Below, one piece after another: positions 1 through 6,274 of a stretch of 9,556 bases of DNA (the first letter of the stretch is position 1; the number at the start of each line of letters is the position of its first letter). This stretch comes from an uncultured Bacilli bacterium (lineage in GTDB: Bacteria > Bacillota_I > Bacilli_A > RF39 > UBA660). The notes under the pieces are model-generated. The model made no database searches, was not told the DNA's origin, and saw only the letters and a list, made by a program, of their open reading frames with translations. Made by a program: the position numbers and the translations under genes. The DNA is taken from contig CANQKK010000024.1 in the NCBI GenBank assembly GCA_947624475.1, forward strand, positions 1-9,556, read 5' to 3'.

Positions 1-108
1 CCTTAGGTTATTTTTTCCCTAAGCACAAACACTACTATCATCGCAGATAGTGCGAGCATGGACTTTCCTCTACATTCTTCATGCAGCATTTACCCAGATA
101 AATTATTG
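1..108 (-). ncRNA. rnpB: RNase P RNA, type B, 5' part (cut by window edge)
   Basis: This is the catalytic RNA of RNase P, which removes 5' leaders from precursor tRNAs. The minus strand carries the conserved 5' block GAGGAAAGTCCATGCTCGC (52-70), the hallmark of the P4 region. It is preceded by a CTGGGTAA segment and a short P3-like hairpin (CTGCAT pairing with ATGTAG), and followed by TAGTGTTTGTGCTTAGGG and a CCTAAGG closing arm. The order and spacing match the start of Bacillus subtilis rnpB as I remember it. Aligned to that RNA, the 5' end falls near position 108, inside the last codons of gpsB, so there is no intergenic gap. The 3' two thirds or more lie beyond the left edge. I see no convincing dedicated promoter inside gpsB, so the RNA may be processed from a gpsB transcript. 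Identity is nearly certain; the exact 5' end is estimated. Confidence 0.95.
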
Positions 109-429
109 TTGTTCTTTTCCTAAAATTATTTTCTCTAATTGTGAAATTCTACGAAGTAAATCGACATTCGTGATTTCTCTTTCGTTACCTCTGGCAGCAT
201 CGATACTAGATTTTAGATTTCGAACTTCATTTTTAAGGCTATTATTTTCCTCAATTAAATTCTTTCTTTCTTTTTCTAGGCCTCTTATAATCTTATCATA
301 TTCATTATAATCTTTGATAATGATATCTAAGAATTTATCTACCTCTTGAAGGCGATAACCACGAGCATCAATTTTAAATTCTTTCTCTAAAATATCTTGC
401 ATAGTTAATGTAATTCTATCTTTATACAT
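103..429 (-). CDS. gpsB: Cell division protein GpsB (DivIVA family)
   Basis: GpsB is a small cytoplasmic coiled-coil adaptor that links peptidoglycan synthases and other division proteins to the septum in Firmicutes. The 108-residue product has the N-terminal DivIVA/GpsB membrane- and partner-binding motif (about residues 12-41: ILEKEFK, RGY, VDKFLD, IIKDY). A coiled coil rich in Glu, Lys and Leu follows (about 42-78), then a C-terminal trimerisation segment (about 88-104: NVDLLRRISQLEKIILG) that resembles the B. subtilis GpsB C-terminus. Length and layout match GpsB rather than full DivIVA, which is much longer. The ATG at 429 has a strong GAGGTGG ribosome site (436-442). Two sigma-A-like promoters lie upstream, and rnpB begins at its stop codon, as in Bacillus. 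Identification is strong on motifs and synteny. Confidence 0.95.
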   Translation of the reverse strand: MYKDRITLTMQDILEKEFKIDARGYRLQEVDKFLDIIIKDYNEYDKIIRGLEKERKNLIEENNSLKNEVRNLKSSIDAARGNEREITNVDLLRRISQLEKIILGKEQQ

Positions 430-435
430 TTTAAA

Positions 436-442
436 CCACCTC
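436..442 (-). promoter_or_regulatory. gpsB ribosome binding site
   Basis: GAGGTGG on the minus strand, 6 nt upstream of the gpsB ATG. It supports the start at 429. Confidence 0.8.
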
Positions 443-451
443 TATACTAAA

Positions 452-480
452 ATTATCTCAAAAAAAGAATATTTTGTCAA
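452..480 (-). promoter_or_regulatory. gpsB proximal promoter (sigma-A-like)
   Basis: A perfect -35 TTGACA (475-480), a 17-bp spacer and a -10 GATAAT (452-457). Transcription would start near 445, giving a leader of about 16 nt that just includes the ribosome site. This is the best match to a housekeeping promoter upstream of gpsB. Confidence 0.8.
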
Positions 481-503
481 CTTTTGTGAATCTTTTTAGA
501 GCA

Positions 504-538
504 ATTATAATTCTATCACAAAATGATTTTCTTGTCAA
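504..538 (-). promoter_or_regulatory. gpsB distal promoter (sigma-A-like)
   Basis: A second perfect TTGACA (533-538) with a 17-bp spacer to TAGAAT (510-515). A TATAAT (504-509) follows directly and could act as an alternative -10 at longer spacing. It stands in tandem with the proximal promoter, 58 bp upstream. Its -35 box overlaps the T tract of the preceding terminator. Confidence 0.6.
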
Positions 539-574
539 AAAAAAGTGGTAAAAATTTTTTGTCACTTTTTACCA
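537..574 (-). terminator. Terminator of the nifJ operon, overlapping the gene end
   Basis: Inverted repeat TGGTAAAAA / TTTTTACCA (arms 566-574 and 546-554) with an 11-nt loop. One C and then eight T residues (537-544, minus-strand sense) follow. The stem is AT-rich, but the hairpin plus T tract fits Rho-independent termination. The upstream arm encodes the last residues of the 451-residue protein and its TGA stop lies in the loop. Confidence 0.7.
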
Positions 575-1917
575 TTATTTTCTCGATTTTGGGACTTTTC
601 AACTTGTCTAATTATGGTATCAGAAAGAGTTATTTCTCTTTTAGTAGTTGTATCTTTAGGTAGTTTATCTTCTAGTACTTTGTTTAATATTTCGGGAACA
701 AAGACAATGCCCAAATAACTTCTCTCGTGATTTTGGTTTGTAAAACTATTTAACTGTCCTTCATTTAAAAATTTACTTAAGGCATATACTAATTGGTCAT
801 AACCGTATTTTTGATATGTTGCATAAGAAGACGATACTAATGCTTCCCAATTAATAATGTACAAAATAGATTTTAAACTTGCTTGAGAAAAATTATCACT
901 GACAAACTTTCTAATACCTTCTCTTCTAGTAAAGTAATTTATTTCTCCTTTATCAATGTAATTTATTAATATTTTATGGACATTATCTAGACTGTAATAA
1001 TTACTTAGTCGATTAATTAAATATAAAACTTTTTCTTTATCTTCTTTGGAATTAGTCTTAATTTCACTATCTTTAATTGATTTAGAACTTTCTAAATTAA
1101 TAAGTTCATCTTCACTTAATTTATTATTTAAATTTCTTATTATTAAATCGCAAATCATGATAAAGTTTTCGTAACTTTCAAAAGAAGATATTTCATAAAT
1201 TTCTAAATAATGAGTATTTTTGTTTTCCTTTAATTTAGTTAGTTCTTTTAAGCAGAAATATGTAAAATCTTTTTCGGATACTTTATCTAAAGTACCATTA
1301 TTTCTTTTTGATAACATATAGTTTGAAATTAATTTTGATACAACTTTATTAAAAGATAGATTACCATCTCTTGCTAAACTTACTTTTTTACTGCTGGATG
1401 CTATTAGAAAAGGATTTGGTCTTACTTTTGGTCGGTAATCTAATTTATCTAAAAACGCAATTATTTTTTTAACGTCATCCTTTTGGACACGTAAAAATAG
1501 AGCATCATTTCGCATTTTTTTGGCGACTTTTCCCTGCGTCATAATGTTTTCATCTAGCATATAGGTGAATAATTTTTCGGAAATTTGATACAAGTCTTCA
1601 GAGTCTACAGCGACATATAATTTAACTGCATTTTTCATATTACTATAAAATTCTCTGTCATTTGCATCTTTTCGGTTCTCAATTACCCAAAAATAGCCAT
1701 TACTAAAACACTTACCTAAAAACTTATTATCTAGTTTAACTTGAATACTAATTAAACTCTCACTACTAGTTTTAGATTGTTTTCCATCTTCGATATAAAA
1801 ATGGCTAAGTTCGCTATAGACAGTGTCTTCGAGAATAGGGAGATTAGGATTTTGAAGATATATTTTGGCTAAATATTTTAAGAATAATTCTCTTTCTTTA
1901 CTTCTCATCATTGGCAT
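562..1917 (-). CDS. Protein of unknown function, 451 aa, nifJ operon
   Basis: I do not recognise a family with confidence. The product is a soluble-looking, Lys/Ser/Asn-rich protein of 451 residues, with no signal peptide, membrane helix, Cys cluster or nucleotide-binding motif that I can see. A middle block (about 136-201) contains DALFLRV, RPNPFLIA and DGNLSFNKVVSKLI. Its order loosely recalls the HopA1-like effector/lanthipeptide-associated fold, but I would not assign it on that. Residues about 265-300 are charged and probably a linker. Residues 313-353 and 376-416 look like a gapless internal duplication (shared G, N, FT, R, F and L positions). The ATG at 1917 has GAGGAAA upstream at good distance; ATGs at 1911 and 1908 are less well placed. 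It overlaps the 52-residue gene by 20 bp, which implies translational coupling, and ends in a terminator. It is surely coding; its function is unknown. Confidence 0.85.
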   Translation of the reverse strand: MPMMRSKERELFLKYLAKIYLQNPNLPILEDTVYSELSHFYIEDGKQSKTSSESLISIQVKLDNKFLGKCFSNGYFWVIENRKDANDREFYSNMKNAVKLYVAVDSEDLYQISEKLFTYMLDENIMTQGKVAKKMRNDALFLRVQKDDVKKIIAFLDKLDYRPKVRPNPFLIASSSKKVSLARDGNLSFNKVVSKLISNYMLSKRNNGTLDKVSEKDFTYFCLKELTKLKENKNTHYLEIYEISSFESYENFIMICDLIIRNLNNKLSEDELINLESSKSIKDSEIKTNSKEDKEKVLYLINRLSNYYSLDNVHKILINYIDKGEINYFTRREGIRKFVSDNFSQASLKSILYIINWEALVSSSYATYQKYGYDQLVYALSKFLNEGQLNSFTNQNHERSYLGIVFVPEILNKVLEDKLPKDTTTKREITLSDTIIRQVEKSQNRENNGKK

Positions 1918-2056
1918 TTATTTCCTCTACTACTTTTGTTAAATCGATGGTACTATCTAAAAATGATTTTAGATTATTGTCCTCTTTTTCTTCTTTTGGA
2001 AGTTTTGTTGTTATTTTAATATTTTTACCATCTAACACAATTTCTTTTTCTTCCAT
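1898..2056 (-). CDS. Small protein of unknown function, 52 aa, nifJ operon
   Basis: A 52-residue, highly charged, acidic protein starting MEEKEIVLDGKNIKI, with no membrane segment or Cys. The N-terminal half looks like a short beta hairpin (EIVLDGKNIKITTKL). The C-terminal half (KSFLDSTIDLTKVVEEINAN) could be an amphipathic helix. I chose the ATG at 2056 because GGAGAG (2064-2069) sits 7 nt upstream. The longer frame from 2092 would overlap nifJ by 32 bp and lacks a comparable site. It begins 4 bp after the nifJ stop and overlaps the next gene by 20 bp, so all three are probably translated from one transcript. The tight packing suggests it may partner the 451-residue protein, but that is inference. 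Confidence 0.7.
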   Translation of the reverse strand: MEEKEIVLDGKNIKITTKLPKEEKEDNNLKSFLDSTIDLTKVVEEINANDEK

Positions 2057-2060
2057 TTTA

Positions 2061-5000
2061 TTACTCTCCACTAATTTTTTTGTAATATTCATATCTATTT
2101 ATAGCCCACTGTTTCTGCTCGTTTAGAAGATTAGTGGCCTCTTTCTTATTTACTCTATTTAAAATAGCAAAACGATTTTCAGTCATCAGATAGTCTTCGT
2201 ACTTTGTGAAATCTGGTTCTTTGGAATCGATAGTTAATTTATCATCTTCAGGATTATATCTAAATGTTAGAAAGTAACCACATTTACTTGCTAAATAAGC
2301 GTTAGACTGAGAATGTTCCATTCCTGTTTTAATTCCGTGTTCGATGCAAGGGCTATAGGCAATTATAAGCGATGGTCCGTTATGATTCGAGGCTTCTTCT
2401 AGTACCTTTAGATACTGTTCTTTATTGTATCCAATATTGGTCGAAGCAACGTATACATGTGGATAACACATGGCTATTCTGGCTAAGTCTTTTTTGTAAG
2501 TTTCTTTTCCTTTGGAAGTAAATGATGCTACCGATCCGATATTTGATGACTTTGATGACTGACCACCAGTATTTGAATATACTTCAGTATCGAGAACGAG
2601 GATGTTAATATTTTCTTTCTTCGATAAAATGTGATCTAAGCCACCATAGCCGATATCGTAGGCAAAGCCATCTCCACCGACTACCCAAATGCTCTTTGGG
2701 GTTATATAATCTTTCATATCTGAAAGGAAAGGATGCTTTTTATAATCAATTTTGCCCTCGATTTCTTTACAGATATCGTAGTTATCGCTATTTTCTAACC
2801 ATTTTTTAAATAATTTATTTCGAGGATACTCTTTCATGTATTTTTGTACTTTATTTCTCTTTAGATTAATTCCGGTAAGTATTCCATAACCGTATTCAGC
2901 ATTATCTTCGAATAATGAATTAGACCAAGGAACGCTATATGGTGTACTTGAAGCAGAGGCTCCGTAGATAGAAGAGCAACCAGTGGCGTTGGCAATTATG
3001 ATGTTGTCATGAAACATTCTAGTTAAGTTTGTCAAGTATGGTGTTTCGCCACATCCAGCACAGGCACCGGAATATTCGAATTTAGGATTTCGAAAACTTA
3101 TATTTCGAACATTTATTGGCTTTAATGCAGTAGTTTCATTACTACTATGTTCTATTAAGTAATCAAAGTTTTCATCATGTTTGGTATTTACGACCATTTC
3201 GAGAGCTTTTTTTCCACCTTTACCTGGACAAGTTACGGAGCAGAGACCACAACCGGTACATTCTTCGTAATTTATTCCAATTGTAAACTCTTTATTTTTT
3301 GGCATAAATGATGGGATACTTGTTACATTACCATCTTTATTATCTAATAGAAAAGGCCTTATGACTGCATGTGGACAAGCAAAAGCACACTGATTACACT
3401 GAATACAATTTTCTGGTATCCAATTGGGAATATTCTCAGCAATATTTCTTTTTTCTAATTTGGTTGTTCCACCCTCAAAAATTCCCGATTTGTTTGGAAG
3501 AAAAGCACTTACAGGAAGAGTATCTCCCTTTAAGAGATTTATTTTTTCGAATGTCGTTAATTTTTTATCATCTTTATATTCTAATTCTTTCCATGAAGGA
3601 TCAACTTTTATTTCTCTTAAATACGATAATGAATTATCAATTACTTTGTTATTAATATCGATTATTTTTTGACCTTTAGAAGAAAAACGATGATTATTGT
3701 TGTCTTTCATGATATTGATTGTTTTTTTTATATCGTATAGATTCATGATTTTGAAAATACAGGTTTCCATACAGGTATTAATTTTATTTTTTAATCCGAG
3801 GCTATTTACGAGATTATAGGCATCGATAACGTAAAATTTGGCTTTTTTGACCGCTAGTAAATGTTTTACTTTATTGGGAAGTGATTTTATTAATTTTTCA
3901 TCATCCAAATTGGTATTTAGAAAGAAAATTCCTTTATCTTTTAAATTATCTAATATATCGTATTTGTACATGTAAGTATCTTTGGATACAACTAAGAAGT
4001 CAGGATTATCAATATAGTATGTACTCCTTATTTTAAGTGGCGAAATACGAATATGGCTTCTAGTTACTCCTCCCGATTTTTTGGAATCGTACTGGAAGTA
4101 GCCTTGAACGTAATTGTCGGTATTATTTCCAATTATTTTTAAAATATCTTTAGAAGTCGAGACCATTCCATCAGAACCATAACCGTATATTAAGAGTTCA
4201 AAACTGTGGTTATCTAATTTAAAGTTTTCATCAATATCGAGACTGAGATGAGTAACATCGTCTTCTATTCCAATAGTAAAATGGTTTTTCTTTTCATTGA
4301 TTAAATTGTCATAGACGGCTTTTATCATAGCCGGAGTTGTATTTTTAGAAGAAAGACCGTATCTTCCACCGATAATATTAATGTCTGTATCTTTTAGGGC
4401 ATTTACAACGTCTAAGTATAGTGGTTCACCACTCGAACCTGGTTCTTTGGTTCTATCTAACACGGCAACTTCTTTTACAGTTTCTGGAATCACTTTAAGT
4501 AAGTGTTTGATACTGAAAGGTCTATATAGATGAACTTTTATTAATCCGACGTGGTATCCTATTTTATTTAGTTTATCGATAGTCTCTTCGATGGTTTCAC
4601 AAACGGAGCCCATGGCAATAATTACCGAAGTTGCCTTACTGCTTCCATAGTAGTTGAAAAGTTTATAATCTTTCTTGGTAATTTTGTTTATTTTGTTTAG
4701 ATACTGTTCAGTAATGTTTACAGCATCTTCATAGTATTTATTTCGAACCTCGGTATTTTGAAAGTATATATCGTCATTTTGAGCAGTTCCTCTAGTATTT
4801 GGTTTATCATTTCGAAGAGCTTTATCTCGAAAGTCTTTAAGTGCTTTTTTGTCAATTAGAGAGGCTACTTTTGATAAATCAACTTCTTTTATTTTTTCTA
4901 TTTCGTGACTAGTTCGAAAGCCATCAAAAAAATGGATAAAAGGAAGTGACGACTTGATACTAGATAAGTGAGAAACCATTGCCATATGATATGCTTCCTC

Positions 5001-5435
5001 AGGAGAAGATGATGATAACATACATACTCCGGTCTGTCTAGTTGCATAGATGTCTTGGTGATCACCAAAAATACTTAGAGCATGCGTAGAGAGACTTCTG
5101 GCAGCAACATGAATTACTCCTGGCAACATTTCTCCTGCTAGTTTGTAGAGAGTTGGAATCATGAGAAGTAATCCTTGGCTCGCCGTAAAGGAAGTTGATA
5201 GCGTTCCACTTTGAAGTGCGCCATGAACCATGGCAATTGCTCCGGCTTCCGACTGCATTTCGACAACTTTTACTTTGTTACCCCAGAAATTTATCTCTCC
5301 ATTACTACTTAATAAATCTATTTTTTCGGCCATTGGCGAAGCAGGTGTGATGGGATAAATTCCTGCTGTTTCAGTGAATCTATACGCCACTTCAGCAACG
5401 GCTTCATTTGCATCCATCGTCTTATAATTTTTCAT
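2061..5435 (-). CDS. nifJ: Pyruvate:ferredoxin (flavodoxin) oxidoreductase
   Basis: This cytoplasmic enzyme oxidises pyruvate and CoA to acetyl-CoA and CO2, passing electrons to ferredoxin or flavodoxin, and is central to anaerobic energy metabolism. All domains are on one chain of 1124 residues, somewhat short for the family (about 1170-1230). Domain I has YPITPASPMAE (27-37), Glu63 in QSEAGA and Arg113 in AARSLSTHALS. The CoA/transketolase C-like and EKR regions follow. The two ferredoxin-type 4Fe-4S clusters use C677, C680, C683, C687 and C726, C729, C732, C736. The proximal cluster ligands are C792, C795, C820 and C1030. The thiamine diphosphate motif is GDGFAYDIGYGG (921-932) to NTGGQ (955-959). 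No key residue is missing. GAGGG (5443-5447) precedes the ATG. It has its own promoter with a palindrome over the -35 box and leads a three-gene operon. The C-terminal extension of some homologues is absent. Confidence 0.98.
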   Translation of the reverse strand: MKNYKTMDANEAVAEVAYRFTETAGIYPITPASPMAEKIDLLSSNGEINFWGNKVKVVEMQSEAGAIAMVHGALQSGTLSTSFTASQGLLLMIPTLYKLAGEMLPGVIHVAARSLSTHALSIFGDHQDIYATRQTGVCMLSSSSPEEAYHMAMVSHLSSIKSSLPFIHFFDGFRTSHEIEKIKEVDLSKVASLIDKKALKDFRDKALRNDKPNTRGTAQNDDIYFQNTEVRNKYYEDAVNITEQYLNKINKITKKDYKLFNYYGSSKATSVIIAMGSVCETIEETIDKLNKIGYHVGLIKVHLYRPFSIKHLLKVIPETVKEVAVLDRTKEPGSSGEPLYLDVVNALKDTDINIIGGRYGLSSKNTTPAMIKAVYDNLINEKKNHFTIGIEDDVTHLSLDIDENFKLDNHSFELLIYGYGSDGMVSTSKDILKIIGNNTDNYVQGYFQYDSKKSGGVTRSHIRISPLKIRSTYYIDNPDFLVVSKDTYMYKYDILDNLKDKGIFFLNTNLDDEKLIKSLPNKVKHLLAVKKAKFYVIDAYNLVNSLGLKNKINTCMETCIFKIMNLYDIKKTINIMKDNNNHRFSSKGQKIIDINNKVIDNSLSYLREIKVDPSWKELEYKDDKKLTTFEKINLLKGDTLPVSAFLPNKSGIFEGGTTKLEKRNIAENIPNWIPENCIQCNQCAFACPHAVIRPFLLDNKDGNVTSIPSFMPKNKEFTIGINYEECTGCGLCSVTCPGKGGKKALEMVVNTKHDENFDYLIEHSSNETTALKPINVRNISFRNPKFEYSGACAGCGETPYLTNLTRMFHDNIIIANATGCSSIYGASASSTPYSVPWSNSLFEDNAEYGYGILTGINLKRNKVQKYMKEYPRNKLFKKWLENSDNYDICKEIEGKIDYKKHPFLSDMKDYITPKSIWVVGGDGFAYDIGYGGLDHILSKKENINILVLDTEVYSNTGGQSSKSSNIGSVASFTSKGKETYKKDLARIAMCYPHVYVASTNIGYNKEQYLKVLEEASNHNGPSLIIAYSPCIEHGIKTGMEHSQSNAYLASKCGYFLTFRYNPEDDKLTIDSKEPDFTKYEDYLMTENRFAILNRVNKKEATNLLNEQKQWAINRYEYYKKISGE

Positions 5436-5471
5436 CGTATTTCCCTCTTTCTATTTTCATTTTCTATAATA

Positions 5472-5500
5472 ATTCTAGCATAAAAGTTATTAAATAACAA
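5472..5500 (-). promoter_or_regulatory. nifJ promoter with extended -10
   Basis: -35 TTGTTA (5495-5500), a 17-bp spacer and -10 TAGAAT (5472-5477), preceded by TGC as an extended -10. Transcription would start near 5465, about 30 nt before the ATG. The -35 hexamer is only a partial match, which suits a regulated promoter. A palindrome covers the -35/spacer border. Confidence 0.65.
5486..5500 (-). promoter_or_regulatory. Palindrome over the nifJ -35 box, possible operator
   Basis: On the minus strand TTGTTATTTAATAAC contains the inverted repeat GTTAT-TTA-ATAAC, lying over the -35 hexamer and upstream spacer. That position fits a repressor. A near-identical site lies at 8078-8092 upstream of the XRE gene. 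The half-site resembles the clostridial Rex half-site TTGTTAA, but the spacing between halves is not the canonical one. The function is inferred. Confidence 0.4.
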
Positions 5501-5520
5501 CAAAAAACATATTAAAAAAA

Positions 5521-6186
5521 TTACGAACTGAAAAAGAAGGATATACAATAAATATGAAAAAACTTAAATTTGCAAGTTAAGCCTTGATTTGTATAATTAC
5601 TTTTTAATGTGTCAAAATCTTTACTTATTCCTAATGCTGTTATATCATCATCTGATAATTTAGTTAGATCATATGTATATGTAACTTTGTAGTCTGTATC
5701 ATTATCGACATCGATAGTTCTCATGAAACCCTCAGTATTGGTATAAGTTCCGAATCTTGCATCATGTCTTGTTTTAATTCCAGCAATATCTAGAATACCA
5801 TCCGTAATTCCGGTTATTACATCATCTAGAGATTCTCCTACAACACCACCAATAACTTCATCATCATTTGCATCAGTATTTGTGTCATCAGCGTTATTAT
5901 TAGTATCTGTATTCATATCTGTATCATTTTTATCATCTATCTTACTGTCGAGGTCATTATCTTCAGTCGTTCCATCCGTACCTGTTCCTACTCCGTCAGT
6001 ATGATTATCATTATATTCATATGTGACGGTTAATTTTTTTACTTCATTATCACGATACTCAATTAGATATTTAGAGTTTGAAGTTACTGTTCCAAGATTA
6101 TTATCAGTAGAACAAGTTAGAGTTTTGTCAGTTCCACATCCAGATAATATAATTATTACTGCGATTAATAATAAAGTTTTCTTCAT
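5521..6186 (-). CDS. Lipoprotein with Asp/Asn/Thr-rich insert, function unknown
   Basis: A secreted, lipid-anchored protein of 221 residues. Residues 1-17 form a lipoprotein signal: MKK, a hydrophobic stretch and the lipobox LSGC with Cys17 as the lipidation site. After it come a beta-rich piece (about 22-58, LTCSTD to LTVTYEY), a low-complexity acidic linker (59-110, mostly D, N, T), a Gly/Ile segment (111-140), and a C-terminal piece (about 165-206, YKVTYTYDLTKL to GLTCK). The two outer pieces, each with one Cys in a LTC context, look like halves of one small disulfide-linked domain as in DUF1307/YehR-like lipoproteins; this is a weak family guess. AAGGAG (6195-6200) lies 8 nt before the ATG. 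The last 15 residues (FKFFHIYCISFFFSS) look unnatural and may follow a frameshift. It is probably monocistronic, between asnS and nifJ. Confidence 0.85.
   Translation of the reverse strand: MKKTLLLIAVIIILSGCGTDKTLTCSTDNNLGTVTSNSKYLIEYRDNEVKKLTVTYEYNDNHTDGVGTGTDGTTEDNDLDSKIDDKNDTDMNTDTNNNADDTNTDANDDEVIGGVVGESLDDVITGITDGILDIAGIKTRHDARFGTYTNTEGFMRTIDVDNDTDYKVTYTYDLTKLSDDDITALGISKDFDTLKSNYTNQGLTCKFKFFHIYCISFFFSS
5557..5578 (-). terminator. Weak terminator candidate at the lipoprotein gene end
   Basis: A 5-bp stem AACTT / AAGTT (5574-5578 and 5561-5565) with an 8-nt loop, running into six T residues on the minus strand (5557-5562). The stem is short and lies inside the annotated reading frame just after the TCK codons. 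Its position would be natural if the gene originally stopped there. Confidence 0.3.
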
Positions 6187-6194
6187 AAATTTTA

Positions 6195-6200
6195 CTCCTT
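6195..6200 (-). promoter_or_regulatory. Lipoprotein gene ribosome binding site
   Basis: AAGGAG, 8 nt upstream of the ATG at 6186. It supports that start. A TATAAT at 6205-6210 lies too close to act as the -10 of a transcript that keeps this site intact. Confidence 0.75.
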
Positions 6201-6229
6201 TCCAATTATAGTATTGCCAATTATGTAAA

Positions 6230-6258
6230 TATATAACATGGTAATTTTAGGTAGTAAA
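6230..6258 (-). promoter_or_regulatory. Lipoprotein gene promoter candidate
   Basis: -35 TTTACT (6253-6258), a 17-bp spacer and -10 TATATA (6230-6235) with an upstream TGT as an extended -10. The start would be near 6223, leaving a leader of about 36 nt that contains AAGGAG. The -35 box lies within an 8-bp inverted repeat. Confidence 0.5.
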
Positions 6259-6262
6259 ATTA
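6242..6262. repeat. Inverted repeat in the asnS-lipoprotein gap
   Basis: Perfect 8-bp arms TAATTTTA (6242-6249) and TAAAATTA (6255-6262) around a 5-nt centre. No T tract follows on the minus strand, so it is a poor terminator for asnS. It overlaps the -35 box of the candidate lipoprotein promoter, so an operator is possible. It is AT-only and could be chance. Confidence 0.4.
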
Positions 6263-6274
6263 TGGTAAATTTTT

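Noticed and set aside
50..310. Open frame on the plus strand over gpsB and rnpB
   Set aside because: It is antisense to gpsB and the RNase P RNA, is Phe/Ser/Leu-rich as expected of a shadow, and has no ribosome site.
562..1917. DnaD/DnaB-type replication protein for the 451-residue gene
   Set aside because: In B. subtilis dnaD lies near asnS, but I see no DnaD-domain motif or winged helix in this protein.
1911..2126. Plus-strand hydrophobic frame opposite the 52-residue gene
   Set aside because: Its Ser/Phe/Leu-rich composition is the mirror of Lys/Glu-rich coding; the minus-strand gene has a proper ribosome site and fits the operon.
3371..3672. Two overlapping plus-strand frames inside nifJ
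   Set aside because: They are antisense to the well-conserved ferredoxin and EKR region of nifJ, which explains the sequence fully.
6023..6211. Plus-strand frame across the lipoprotein start
   Set aside because: It overlaps the lipoprotein signal peptide and ribosome site and has no supporting motif.
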